From: Mastigamoeba balamuthi
Lineage: Eukaryota > Evosea > Mastigamoebida > Mastigamoebidae
Direction of reading: 5' to 3'
Length of the DNA: 50,614 bases
NCBI GenBank assembly: GCA_902651635.1
Contig: CACRSC010000084.1
Span: 1,616,164-1,666,777 of the forward strand
Part shown: positions 20,111-30,172 of the stretch, piece after piece
Layout: the number at the start of each line of letters is the position of its first letter
Numbering within the stretch: the stretch's first letter is position 1
Translations under genes and position numbers: made by a program
The notes under the pieces: generated by a model
Told to the model about the DNA's origin: nothing
Databases searched by the model: none
Seen by the model: the letters and a program-made list of their open reading frames with translations, nothing else

Positions 20111-21822
20111 TCAACTGTCAGCACCACGACCGCACCCGCGTGCACGGGGGCCAATACGCACAGGGCTTGCGATAGCCTCTGTGAGAAGAGGCTCCAGCTC
20201 GCCACGCAGCGCTGCCGGAATACTGGAGGACAAAGACCACTGAGAGGAATTTTCTGCACTAAAGAAACTCACCGTTGCAGCACGCCGGAGTGCACGAGGC
20301 CCTTGACGGTGTAGAAGTTGCGCAGGAGAATTGACCACGTGTTACATGCATCTGCTTGGGATCTTCTCCCCCGGCAGGTTCCCCACTTCACCCGGTTGTC
20401 TCGTGCATGGGCTGCCTCACCCGCCTCCCCAATTAGGCGGCTGAGTGGACCCCAGTTGAGATGGTCCTCCCACACGTGATTTGTGAGATAGTGCAGCGCA
20501 GGAGGCAGTACGGCTCGCCCAGTTGCCTGCCACACTGACAGGATTCGTGTGCGGTGCGCAATGTACTCGTCGTGGGACGGGATCGGATCACCTGCTTTTC
20601 CGTGCTGAATTCTCCAAAACCATGTTGCTGCCTGACCGAAAACTTCAGTGTGTTGGGCAAGCAGGGCAAACGGAGGGCCCTGGTGCTGCAACCACGTCAC
20701 AAGTGCATCCCAACCATTCATAGAGTAGAAGTACTTGGTCTGCTTCACAATGAGTTTCTTGCCATCACCATAAGTGGCTCTTGTGATATCTGAGATAAGA
20801 TGGAAGAATTCCACTCTCAATGCTGCCGGAATGACTGGCGTGATTACATCGTTCAGGAAGTTGTCCAAAACACGTGTTGCGAGGTGAAGGCCCTCCCATA
20901 TACAATCACGGGGTCGTGCTCCATACAGATGCTTTACAGATGACCAGAGAAACGAGTTCTCAGATACTCGTTTCCATTCTGAAAGCAGTGCCATTTCCGA
21001 TACATGCCATCCACCACATTTGGAACTCGCTGACCATCCGCACAGACCACAGATAACAGGATCTGTGCCATCACTAAGAATTCGTGCATTTGGAGCAGCA
21101 CAATTGTTCATTACAGCAATAAGACTCATCCAGTCAGTTATCACAGGAAATTCCATGGGAAGAGTTCGTCCGCCAAATGTTTGTTCACTTCCACGAAGCA
21201 ATTGAACACTTTGCGCAATTTTCAAGTGGTCAATAACTGGCCAGAGACATTCGAAGCTCTCCTTACTCTCCATTTTCATCATTGCAAGAGGCCAGATATG
21301 ACAGGGTGACTGAAATTTTCGTGCATATTTTGGCCACACTGCAATAAGCTCATTTTGACCCCAAACTCGTCGTCCATCATGATACCAAGCAAACATGTGA
21401 CACTGGGCATCAGCGGGAATATCCCAGCTATTGGTGTCATTGTACCATAGTGCTATTTGCAGAAGGAGATCATGAGCATTTCCAACCGAAGATCCATTTG
21501 TACAGATTTCCGAGTGCAGGTCGTGAATTCCCCAAGGACCATGGAATGCAGACATGCAGTCATACCACGACCTCCAGCTCACCCTATAACCTGCCCAGGC
21601 TGCATGAAGCTCAACATCACGGCGAGATTCCCCATGGAGTAGCTTAATCATCATAAGCCCCTCCATCATTGAAAACGGAAGGGGCTGACGGTCCACCAAT
21701 TTCCCCTGAATATCCTGTCCAATCACTGCATCTCTTTCCTCTGCACCAGTGCGATCTCCTTGGCTCCGTTTTTTCCTGTAGTAAGCCACATCAGTCCACT
21801 CCTCTGCAGGTGTCTGTGACAT
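20111..21822 (-). CDS. Unknown Trp/His-rich protein next to the Helitron helicase, two exons
   Basis: Exon 1 is 21822-20273. The donor gtgagt at 20272 and acceptor ctccag at 20223 (50-bp intron) lead in frame to a C-terminal exon at 20222-20111 ending RGCGRGADS; together they give about 553 residues. The ATG at 21822 (MSQTPAEEW) is preferred because the frame upstream is a CAG/CTG-repeat artefact. Visible features are EICTNGSSVGNAHDLL, VICGLCGW, CIWEGLHLATRVLDNFLNDV, and near the C-terminus HYLTNHVWEDHLNWGPLSRL followed by EAAHARDNRVKW. The last part is reminiscent of transposon-associated orphan proteins of other protists and invertebrates, but I cannot name the family. Its codon use is AT-richer than the host genes and it sits within the suspected mobile region. 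Confidence 0.6.
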
Positions 21823-22087
21823 CGTGATAGTGGATGTGCAGTGCAGATAATTATAAAATTGTGATTGCGTCAGCAGAAATAAAACTGTTAACAATAGCAG
21901 AGTCATCCACTTCTGTACCTCCCATGGCGGCAGCAGCACCAGCAGTCCAAGCAGCAGCAGCACCACCAGAGCACTGTTCTCAAGGCACTGAAGAAGCCCC
22001 AGCTCTCGGCAAGGAAACTGCGGAATTTCCGGTATTCCATTCTCAAAGAAATTGCAGTAACCAAGTTTTCAGACTGAAAAGCCTGCC
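21823..22087. promoter_or_regulatory. Divergent spacer between two unknown genes
   Basis: The spacer separates the minus-strand unknown (start 21822) from the plus-strand coiled-coil gene (start 22088). It contains aattataaaattg at about 21850 and a CAG/GCA triplet-rich stretch at 21920-21970. It is a likely bidirectional promoter; a short upstream exon for the plus gene cannot be excluded. Confidence 0.3.
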
Positions 22088-23470
22088 ATGGGCCCCACTG
22101 CGCTGCTGATACCCCAGCAACTACCTGAGAAGTGGTGCCCACTAATGGTGGGCAACTATCAGAGCAGTGTCCGCAAGGAAGACGAGCTTGCACACTGGGG
22201 GACCCGCCTGACATATTTCAGTCGAGTGCGTTTGTGCACGGAATGTGCAGAAAGTGCACTGAGCACGCTCATGGAGGGGTGTTGGAAACCGAGAAATGTC
22301 GAGATGCTCGACGTGGGTGATCTCGTAAGCGTGTGGGAGGGTGACAACCACGTGTGGGCTGTCACGGCTTTGTTCCTCAGCGACAACGGGAAAAAAACGG
22401 ACATGAAAATGCAGCTGCGAGAGGTTCTCGAATTCCCCCCTGTGTGCCAGGAGTTCGCCGCCATCATCCTGCCCTCTGCTGCAAAGCGCCGTGTGGCAGT
22501 GGGAGGAAAGTCGTTTATCAACCGGGGCTGCTCAGCTTCGGTTCTCACCATCATCCGCAATTGGACGAAAACGGATGTCACGCTGTGTCCGCCGAACTCA
22601 AATGCTCGGGAGGAAATGAAGGACTTTGCATCCGCAGTGGTGGCAAAGCATCTCAGCGACGACAATGCGCGCAAGAAGGTCAGCCGTGGTCGTGAGGGAA
22701 GGGACACCGACCCCCCTGCAAAGACTCCGAGACGTTCGACGAGAAAAAAGCAAAGCAGCCCTGTGGACGACATGCTGGAAGACCTCCTGTGCTCTGGTTC
22801 TGTCGACGGGGATGTACCACGGCCCGCAAGAACAAGCGATGGCGCGAGTCAGCCCCCCAGCGCGGAAGACACGCACGCTGAACTTGACGAGCACGGCGCA
22901 GTCGTGTGTTCTGATGTTCAGCACTTCAACGACAAAACTGGGCTGTGGAGCCCGATAGAGTCGATGCGCTCCGGCAGCGATGGGCGCACTATGCACAACT
23001 CGAGCGCAAAGCAGTTCATCACGCAGATCGCGCTGGCTGTCTCGGCGCCCATCGTCGACGCGTACAAACAGCAGATCGAGTCACTGCGCGCCGATAAGGA
23101 AATTCTGCGTGCGGAAAGAGACGCCCAAGCAGCACGGGCAGCGGAGGCCCAGCTGGTCGTGCAGCGCTCACAGCAAGCATTCATCGACAAGATGCAGGAG
23201 CTAATGGACGCGAACGTGGTGAGGCAGGACAAGAGCGATCAACGTCTTGTTGGTCTCTGCAGGGAAACGACGGATCGCCTGACTGCTGCAATTTCCAGTG
23301 CAGCGGAACACATGTCATCCGCCATGACTGTCGTTGCGCAGGCATCGCAGGCCGCTACCGACGCACAAAAGAGCACGCAGACCAACATCCTTGAACTGTC
23401 GCGCGACTCCAACAAGTCGCTGATCCGGCTGGCAGAGGCTATGCGCGGCGGGACCCCCCAGTCCCAGTAA
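22088..23470 (+). CDS. Unknown protein with C-terminal coiled coil, 460 aa
   Basis: One open exon from ATG 22088 to TAA 23470. Residues 1-170 form a Cys/Trp-containing segment (YFSRVRLCTECAESAL, DLVSVWEGDNHVWAVTALF) that I do not recognise. A Lys/Arg/Ser-rich linker with NLS-like RRSTRKK lies at about 215-223. Residues about 305-385 are a strongly predicted coiled coil (IVDAYKQQIESLRADKEILR and onward), followed by an amphipathic Ala/Thr/Ser-rich helix. It reads toward and ends 223 bp before the Rep/helicase start codon, on the same strand and with similar codon use, so it may be an accessory gene of the Helitron. The real start may be slightly different. Confidence 0.6.
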   Translation: MGPTALLIPQQLPEKWCPLMVGNYQSSVRKEDELAHWGTRLTYFSRVRLCTECAESALSTLMEGCWKPRNVEMLDVGDLVSVWEGDNHVWAVTALFLSDNGKKTDMKMQLREVLEFPPVCQEFAAIILPSAAKRRVAVGGKSFINRGCSASVLTIIRNWTKTDVTLCPPNSNAREEMKDFASAVVAKHLSDDNARKKVSRGREGRDTDPPAKTPRRSTRKKQSSPVDDMLEDLLCSGSVDGDVPRPARTSDGASQPPSAEDTHAELDEHGAVVCSDVQHFNDKTGLWSPIESMRSGSDGRTMHNSSAKQFITQIALAVSAPIVDAYKQQIESLRADKEILRAERDAQAARAAEAQLVVQRSQQAFIDKMQELMDANVVRQDKSDQRLVGLCRETTDRLTAAISSAAEHMSSAMTVVAQASQAATDAQKSTQTNILELSRDSNKSLIRLAEAMRGGTPQSQ

Positions 23471-23620
23471 AACGGACCAGAGAACCGAATGTTCACTCTC
23501 ATTTCCACGTGTCCGCCCACACCGCTCAGAGAACGGAGAAAGGAGACCCAGATATCCGCTCTCGCTGATTTGCCTCCGTGTCCGCTCTTTTACCTATTTT
23601 GGTTGGTAGACGTCCATGCA

Positions 23621-23637
23621 CGGACGATACAGTATTG
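23621..23637 (+). promoter_or_regulatory. 17-bp promoter-proximal element, copy upstream of Rep/helicase
   Basis: CGGACGATACAGTATTG ends 55 bp before the ATG at 23693. It is identical to the minus-strand copy at 20014-20030 before the DDX60-like gene. Confidence 0.55.
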
Positions 23638-23692
23638 GCATAGCAGCCGTTGCAATGCACAGCGACCGGATTTCTGTTGCAAAGCAAAACAA

Positions 23693-26600
23693 ATGCCGGG
23701 CTCTAGGAAGGTAACGTGTCCGGGGCGTGCGACGGTCCGTCGCGAGCTGGCAGAGCTCGGAGAGCCGACCAACGGGTGTCGCAGTGATCTGCTGCACTGC
23801 TTGAGGTCTGCTTCCCTAAAACGTGGCCGTAAATCTGCTGGTCTTCAAGCGCCGCCGGCAGCCGTGGGTACGGAGGCTGTGCCCGACGAGCCACCGCTCA
23901 AGAAACGCGCGTCAAGGGGGGTGTGCTGTCTACCCGATGCACAACATGCTCCTCAGGCTGATCTCCCGATCAGCGTCGCCCATCAGAGTGCAATGCTGGC
24001 TGGATTTTCCGCTAGCGTGCCAGCGGCGATGGGCGGGCAGGCACAATGGAGCGTGCAAGGTGACGCCCATGCTCAAATGGACGTGCGAGTGAACGGAAAA
24101 GTGAGCACGCAAGCGAACTCTCTAAGGAACGAAACAGACGAAACACGACAGACATCACGTCTGCCAGACTTCGCTCTCGCAGCAGTGGGGTGTCGCCCGC
24201 GCCCTGGAGTTGTTTGTATCGCTGCAGTGCAGAGGCCACGCCTCACGTTCGTCGGAGCAAATCCGAGGGCCGGGCAGTACTACAGCGTCGGCGCGATGAG
24301 CGAGAGGTGTCCGCACTGTGGAGCAATGCTGTGGCGGGGCGAGATGAAAAGCACCCCTGCGTCGCGCTGGTCGCTCTGCTGCGAGAACGGTAAGGTGCGC
24401 GTGCCACTACTCAAGCCACCACCAGAACCACTGCGATCTCTGTTGCTTGGTCAGGACGAGCAGTCTGCGCTGTTCCGAAAGAACCTGCGGGCATACAACT
24501 GCGCGCTGCAGTTCGCGTCTTCGACGATCGATGTGGAGGAGGCAGCCAAGTGGGGCGTGCGCAATGTGAGGATGCATGGTGGTGTGTACCACATCATTGG
24601 CCCACTGCGTGCGCCTCCTGGCCAGCCACCACGGTTCGCACAGATGTACGTTTTCGACTTGCTCGAGGCACAGGCCGACGCTCGGACACGGTGGTTCGAC
24701 AAGCTCGACCGCGGCATTATCATTGAGCTCGAGCGCATGCTCGAGCACGAGAACAGTGTCGTGGCCGGTCTCCGCCATGCGTATGAGCTCGATGATGCTG
24801 CCGGCGGGACAAATGCTCCTGTAGCAGTTGCGATGGAGATAGTGGCCGATGTGCCCGGCTCGGACCAGCACAGGTACAACGAACCTGTCGTGCCGAGCGT
24901 GGCAGCCATCATCCCGGACCGCAGAAGGCCGCTCAATGCGTGGCGCAACATAGTGTTCAGGATGCGCGATGGCGGGACATCATGCATCAGTGATGAGAGC
25001 CCAGCGTACGACACACTTCACTTTCCACTGCTGCACCCGCGCGGAGAGAAGGGCTGGCAGCAGGGGATTCCACTCAACAAGGATGGCGCGCGCGAGGTAA
25101 TCTTAATGCGCGAGGCCGAGAGGGAGTCCCAGAGTGTGGAGGCAGAGGAGCACCACTGCCATGCAACTGACAACGTGGTGCAGGAGGGCGAGAAGGAGAA
25201 TGCCGGTGAGGAGGGTGACAGTGTCGCATACATCAATGGTGATGACTATATTGATGACACGGAGGCTGGTGCAGTGGATGATATTGTGGCACCCACATCT
25301 GCAGATCCCGGCATTACTCACCATGATGATGACGGTGTATCTGCCACCACCTGCGCTGAGAACACGCCAGCCGCCTCCAGCAGAGATGTGCACTGGCCGG
25401 ATGTCGAGCAGGTCGCTTCTATCGCTAAGGCAGAGGCTGGGCACAGCAGAGGCAAAGGGACCAAACGTGTGATGGTCACGGCTCTCCAGTTCGCCAAGCA
25501 CCGCCTTATGGTTCGTGGCTCCGAGTGCGACTTCCTCCACAGGTGCGGGCGCCTGTTTGAGGAGTACGCAATCGACCAGTTCATCAAGGTGGAGCAGCAG
25601 CGCATGTCGTACTACATTAACAACAAGATGTCAGTCACTGCCAGTGGCCTCGCGCGCATCGCTGCTCAGAGCCCAGATGACCCCTCGGCCCTGAGTGGTA
25701 CCTCCAGGCGCATCAACCTGCCAGCCAGCTTCGTCGGTGGCCCCCGCTACATGTCGCAGCTCTATCAGGATGGCATGGCAGCCGTGCGTGCTCGTGGCAC
25801 CTCGACGTGGTTCATTACAGCCACATGTAACCCCGAATGGAGGGAGATACGTGATGCACTGTACCCTGGACAGGTCTGGAGTGACCGGCCCGATGTTGTT
25901 ACACGTGTGTTTCACCTCAAGCTGAAGCACCTACTCGACCTGCTGCATGGTGGGTGCTTTGGTGAGCGCACAGCCCTCCTGTACGTAGTCGAGTTCCAGA
26001 AGCGTGGCCTCCCACATGCACACATTCTACTCACGATCTCTGAGCGGGACAGACCACGCACACCCGAGGAAATCGACCACCTTATCAGCGCAGAGGTGCC
26101 TGATCCCATTGCCGACCCCGAGCTGTACGCACTGGTCTGCAAGCACATGCTGCATGGCCCGTGTGGCCCTGGCCGAGAGTATATGCCGTGCATGATCGAG
26201 ACGAAGAAGACGACCACGTGGAGAGGGAGAGGAGATGAAGGAGGAGCTGACCCTTCCACAGCTGCGGCCTCAGCCTCTGCTGTTCCACTAAAGCACTGCA
26301 GCAAGCACTTCCCAAAGCCGCTCTGCGCTGTGACGTTCATCGAGGAGAATGGCTTCCCTGTATTGCGCAGGACCAGCACGTTCCCTGATGGACGCCCATG
26401 CTTGGCCACGAGAGTGACCAGCAGTGGGTGCACTGTGCAGGCAGGCAGCGAGTGGGTGGTCCCATACAATCCGTTCCTTCTGAGGACATTCGACTGTCAC
26501 ATCAACGTCGAGCTGTGCATCTCGCCCCGCTGCGTAAAGTATGTCTACAAATATGTGTTCAAGGGCCCAGACCGTGCAGTTGTGTCGCTCAAGCGCCGTG

Positions 26601-28900
26601 TAATGCACGAGAAGGGGCACGAGGTTATGGTCATCCACGAGCCAAAAAACTGGCAGGACTGCCGATGGCTGTGTACAAACGAGAGCGTTATGCGGCTCTT
26701 CAAGTTCGAGACACATGGACAGACCCCAAGTGTCGTGCGGCTCGATGTGCACCTACCAGGTGACAACTTCGTGTGCTTCAAGGAGGGGACGAGTGCCAGG
26801 GCCGTGACAGCATTGCAGACTCGCACGACGTTGCTCGCATGGTTCGAATGGAACACGCAGCATCGTGGCCATGAGGGGGACGCCTCGGCCATTCTCTATC
26901 ACGACTTCCCAGTTGACCATGTTCTTATCAATGGTGTGTGGCACAAGAGGAAGCAGGCAGCATCTGGTGCAGGCTGCATCAGGAGAATGTACTGGGTTGA
27001 TGCAAGGAGCACAGAGAGGTACTTCCTCCGTGCATTGCTTTTGCACGTGCCTGGTGCCAGCTCATTCGAAGAACTTCGCACCTATGGTGGCAGGCTCTTT
27101 GCCACGTTTCGTGAGGCAGCTGTTGCATGTGGTCTCGCACTCGACGACACAATCTGGGAAGAAGGAATGCGGGAGGCAGCATCATTCAAGATGCCACCAC
27201 AGATGCGTGACTTCTTTGCAAACGTTCTGTGTTTCAATACGGTTGGGAAGGCAGACAAACTGTGGGACGAGCACTGGATATCGATGAGTGAAGACTATGC
27301 ACGTGACCTAGGTGTACAGATATCGCAGCGGGTCCGTGGGGACATGTCTTATGAGCTTGCTCTGCATGATATCAACCGCAGACTGCGCTCCAATGGCACT
27401 ACGATGTCAGGCAAGGGACTGCCAGAGCCTGCTCCATTGGCTGATTCCCAGCAAGATGGGCCGACAAATTCTGGAAACGATAGTGCAGCTGCTGCACTAC
27501 TGCCCTCAGCTGGCATTGCATTGCTCAATGCCAAGCAGCGCATATTCTATGATAGGGCACTACAGGCAGTCATGTCGGGAGAGCATGCAACACTGTTCCT
27601 CTCAAGCCCAGGTGGGTGTGGAAAGACGTTCTTACTGAACACACTTCTGCATGACTGTCGTGATCGTGGGTATGAGGTGATTGCTGTTTCCTGGACAGGA
27701 GTTGCAGCAATTCTACTTGACGGTGGTGTTACTGCAAGCTCGGAGTTCTCCATTCCCCTTGCACTCGGCCCTGAGTCAACATGCTCTATATCACGTGACA
27801 GTGATGAAGGAAAGCGCATTCGAGCAGTGCATCTCATTGTGTGGGACGAGGCGCCGGCCTGTCACCGTTATGCATTCGAGGCTGTTGATCGTATGCTGCG
27901 TGCAATCTGTGGTGTCGAGGCAATGTGGGATGGCAAGACGGTTGTCCTAAGTGGTGACTTCCGCCAGATAGCACCAGTAGTAAAGCACGGAGGACGCGAG
28001 CAGATTGTTAGTGCATCACTCAAGTCGTCATACCTGTGGCACAACATTGAGTGCCACATGCTTGATGAAAATGTGCGTGTCTCAAAGCTTCTGTGTGAGG
28101 GGCATGATGCCAGTGCTCTGTGCAGCTGGTCCAACTGGCTATTGCATCTTGGCAATGGTGGGGATCACAGCAGCATCCATATTGATGATGACCTTCGACT
28201 GAAATCACTTGATGAGCTTATAATGTGGACGTTTGGTGATATCACTCAGATCCATGAACCTGAGGGCCGTCTCGCCACACAGTCTGTGCTGGTCGGATGG
28301 AACGAAGATGTTACACGCATTAATGACATGTGCAGCTCCCTTCTCCCAGGTGAGGAGTTCAAATTCCTTAGCGAGGACATCAGCCTTGATGATAGAAGTG
28401 CTCAGGTGGGAATCGAGGTCTTTCACAGCCAGTCACCACCGAGCTTGCCACCTCACTGTTTGCTCCTAAAACGCAATATGCCCATCATTGTGTTGCGCAA
28501 TATGACACGCACATCACATATCAGAAATGGTACTCGCCTCATCTTAATTGATGTGACAAGGAACCTGCTGTGTGCACGTCATGTTGATACTACAGGATCT
28601 CTCGGTGAAGAGGTATTACTCCCACGGATTACAATGTCAACGAGCCAGGAGGATTTCGATATTCCCTTCCAGAGATGCCAGTTCCCCGTGCACCCAGCCT
28701 GGGCTATGACCACGAACAAGGCCCAAGGCCAGACAATGACCCGCGTTGGTGTGTACCTGCCACGACCACTTTTTGCACATGGGCAGCTCTACGTGGCTGC
28801 GTCCCGTGTTGGGGAGAGGAATAGAATTCGGTTCGTTCTTGGCGAAGACGGCAAAGCATCTTCGACGACCAATACAGTATACAATGAGCTTCTGCAGTAA
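23693..28900 (+). CDS. Helitron replication initiator/helicase (RepHel), 1,735 aa
   Basis: The ATG at 23693 (MPGSRKVTCPG) is chosen because the frame further upstream is promoter-like and lacks similarity; the ORF itself opens at 23489. An N-terminal zinc-finger-like block (ERCPHCGAMLW, LCCENGKV) precedes the Helitron N-terminal domain. The HUH endonuclease follows: FITATCNPEW, EFQKRGLPHAHILLT (metal-binding His about 775 and 777), then the catalytic Tyr block CVKYVYKYVFKG (about 948-956). The C-terminal third is a Pif1/RecD-like SF1B helicase: NAKQRIFYDRAL Q-motif, SSPGGCGKTF Walker A (about 1304-1313), VWDEAPACHR Walker B, LSGDFRQIAPV motif III, NKAQGQTMTRVGVYLP, and YVAASRV motif VI near the end. 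The reaction is single-strand nicking and rolling-circle-type transposition. All catalytic motifs are intact. Length is typical of autonomous Helitron proteins. Confidence 0.96.
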   Translation: MPGSRKVTCPGRATVRRELAELGEPTNGCRSDLLHCLRSASLKRGRKSAGLQAPPAAVGTEAVPDEPPLKKRASRGVCCLPDAQHAPQADLPISVAHQSAMLAGFSASVPAAMGGQAQWSVQGDAHAQMDVRVNGKVSTQANSLRNETDETRQTSRLPDFALAAVGCRPRPGVVCIAAVQRPRLTFVGANPRAGQYYSVGAMSERCPHCGAMLWRGEMKSTPASRWSLCCENGKVRVPLLKPPPEPLRSLLLGQDEQSALFRKNLRAYNCALQFASSTIDVEEAAKWGVRNVRMHGGVYHIIGPLRAPPGQPPRFAQMYVFDLLEAQADARTRWFDKLDRGIIIELERMLEHENSVVAGLRHAYELDDAAGGTNAPVAVAMEIVADVPGSDQHRYNEPVVPSVAAIIPDRRRPLNAWRNIVFRMRDGGTSCISDESPAYDTLHFPLLHPRGEKGWQQGIPLNKDGAREVILMREAERESQSVEAEEHHCHATDNVVQEGEKENAGEEGDSVAYINGDDYIDDTEAGAVDDIVAPTSADPGITHHDDDGVSATTCAENTPAASSRDVHWPDVEQVASIAKAEAGHSRGKGTKRVMVTALQFAKHRLMVRGSECDFLHRCGRLFEEYAIDQFIKVEQQRMSYYINNKMSVTASGLARIAAQSPDDPSALSGTSRRINLPASFVGGPRYMSQLYQDGMAAVRARGTSTWFITATCNPEWREIRDALYPGQVWSDRPDVVTRVFHLKLKHLLDLLHGGCFGERTALLYVVEFQKRGLPHAHILLTISERDRPRTPEEIDHLISAEVPDPIADPELYALVCKHMLHGPCGPGREYMPCMIETKKTTTWRGRGDEGGADPSTAAASASAVPLKHCSKHFPKPLCAVTFIEENGFPVLRRTSTFPDGRPCLATRVTSSGCTVQAGSEWVVPYNPFLLRTFDCHINVELCISPRCVKYVYKYVFKGPDRAVVSLKRRVMHEKGHEVMVIHEPKNWQDCRWLCTNESVMRLFKFETHGQTPSVVRLDVHLPGDNFVCFKEGTSARAVTALQTRTTLLAWFEWNTQHRGHEGDASAILYHDFPVDHVLINGVWHKRKQAASGAGCIRRMYWVDARSTERYFLRALLLHVPGASSFEELRTYGGRLFATFREAAVACGLALDDTIWEEGMREAASFKMPPQMRDFFANVLCFNTVGKADKLWDEHWISMSEDYARDLGVQISQRVRGDMSYELALHDINRRLRSNGTTMSGKGLPEPAPLADSQQDGPTNSGNDSAAAALLPSAGIALLNAKQRIFYDRALQAVMSGEHATLFLSSPGGCGKTFLLNTLLHDCRDRGYEVIAVSWTGVAAILLDGGVTASSEFSIPLALGPESTCSISRDSDEGKRIRAVHLIVWDEAPACHRYAFEAVDRMLRAICGVEAMWDGKTVVLSGDFRQIAPVVKHGGREQIVSASLKSSYLWHNIECHMLDENVRVSKLLCEGHDASALCSWSNWLLHLGNGGDHSSIHIDDDLRLKSLDELIMWTFGDITQIHEPEGRLATQSVLVGWNEDVTRINDMCSSLLPGEEFKFLSEDISLDDRSAQVGIEVFHSQSPPSLPPHCLLLKRNMPIIVLRNMTRTSHIRNGTRLILIDVTRNLLCARHVDTTGSLGEEVLLPRITMSTSQEDFDIPFQRCQFPVHPAWAMTTNKAQGQTMTRVGVYLPRPLFAHGQLYVAASRVGERNRIRFVLGEDGKASSTTNTVYNELLQ

Positions 28901-29031
28901 CAAACAGGAAATTCTGTCTGCAATGTCATTGCTTTTGTGAAAGGGGGCGTCGCCCTTGAGCTCAAGGGGTGGAAGAGCTTGAAGGGAGAGAACAACGAAC
29001 GTGTCATCATTGTTAGTTTTGAAGACAAGAA

Positions 29032-29913
29032 ATGAGCGCCTCCGAGGTCGAAATGAAGATAACGGCCAGCATGCATGCAAAGCGTGCTGCGCCAGATCAG
29101 CGTGGCAACGTGCCCAAGAAGGCGAGGGGCAATGAGGCCATGCACATTCGCATCGCTGCGGGCTATGACATGTACTGCATGGGCGCGACCTCCACATTGT
29201 GTTTCCTCGGGGTCGAGGAGGGCGGAGACCACCTCATGAAGCTGACCACCCTGAGGGACGTTGCACAGTTCCTTCCCGGTGCACTGTACGACGTGGTCGC
29301 TGTGGATATGGCTGCCAACGGTCAGGGAGTGCATGCACTGCGCGTTCTCGAGCAGCCCCACCTCGTGAACAACGAGCTCTCCGGCTCGGAGATGGATGAC
29401 CTATTCGGGCTCACCAGCACCGTAACGCACAGGGTACACAGAAGGGACGTCGTCGTGACAGTCGTGCGTGCGCTGGGGTTCGTGCTCGACGAGAGTGCTC
29501 GTGCCGTCATCGAGAAGCGTGCTCACGTCGCAGACGAGCATCCCCTCTTTGTCGGAATGGCAGTCGTGTCGGGCATCTACTCGGTGCGCCACATTTTCTC
29601 GGTGAACACGGACCTGGTCACGTGCTACATGATCATCAGCGACATCCGTGACCTGGACATCTCCGTTGTGGTCCGGGCCACACTGTGGCAGAGCCGCGCC
29701 GATGCGGGCCTCGGCACCACTAGCCTCGATGCCCTGAACAGCTTCGTGGCACAGCACGCGCTGGGGGGCGTTCCAGTCACGTTCCGTGACAATGGGACAT
29801 GGACAAAGACGGAGGACGAGATCAGGTGGGGTGTGGAGCACAATCTCGGTGATGCTCCCACCGTACGTGAGGTCGAGGTACTCTTCATCCAGAAGAGCAC
29901 GATACCCATGTGA
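29032..29913 (+). CDS. Unknown 293-aa protein downstream of RepHel, inside the Helitron
   Basis: It starts 131 bp after the RepHel stop on the same strand and ends 277 bp before the element terminus, so it is carried by the Helitron. A basic N-terminus (KRAAPDQRGNVPKKARG) resembles an NLS. Two predicted beta-rich segments follow (about 45-120 and 170-250: LCFLGVEEGGDHLMKLTTLR, GMAVVSGIYSVRHIFSVNTD and VTCYMIISDIRDLDISVVVR). Plant and animal Helitrons often encode RPA-like OB-fold single-strand DNA-binding proteins, and the alternating hydrophobic pattern is compatible with tandem OB folds. No zinc ribbon is seen, so this is inference only. An unrelated captured gene is the alternative. Confidence 0.7.
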   Translation: MSASEVEMKITASMHAKRAAPDQRGNVPKKARGNEAMHIRIAAGYDMYCMGATSTLCFLGVEEGGDHLMKLTTLRDVAQFLPGALYDVVAVDMAANGQGVHALRVLEQPHLVNNELSGSEMDDLFGLTSTVTHRVHRRDVVVTVVRALGFVLDESARAVIEKRAHVADEHPLFVGMAVVSGIYSVRHIFSVNTDLVTCYMIISDIRDLDISVVVRATLWQSRADAGLGTTSLDALNSFVAQHALGGVPVTFRDNGTWTKTEDEIRWGVEHNLGDAPTVREVEVLFIQKSTIPM

Positions 29914-30147
29914 CACGGGGTGCGTGTGAGCTCAGTGCTATGTCTTCGCACGCCCACCGCCCCCGCTGCATCGCTGGCTCTCCCATGGGCAGAAACGGGG
30001 AAGTATAAGGAACGGCCCTCCCACCAAAAAGAGGCAGAGAACGAACGGTGAAAATGCTGTTGAATTCATATGGACCTGAAATCATAATGCAAAAAGCTCA
30101 ATTCTAAATTCGGCAAACAATGATTGCAGCTCTGGTTCTTTGCTTCT

Positions 30148-30172
30148 AAGGCGCGCGCTGTGCGCGCGCCTT
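30148..30172 (+). repeat. Helitron 3' terminal hairpin
   Basis: Left arm 30148-30158 (AAGGCGCGCGC), loop TGT, and right arm 30162-30172 (GCGCGCGCCTT) form a perfect 11-bp stem. It sits 14 nt before CTAG (30187-30190), which is followed by T at 30191. This matches the terminator structure used by Helitrons to define the 3' end during rolling-circle transposition. Confidence 0.92.

Noticed and set aside
21823-21966. Hydrophobic Leu-rich N-terminal extension of the Trp/His-rich unknown
   Set aside because: Generated by CAG/CTG repeats and lacking an ATG at its start; it is not a signal peptide.
20014-23637. The 17-bp inverted copies as terminal inverted repeats of a DNA transposon
   Set aside because: They lie in 5' regions of two divergent genes at similar positions, no target duplication flanks them, and the enclosed genes encode no DDE transposase. 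A promoter element is simpler.
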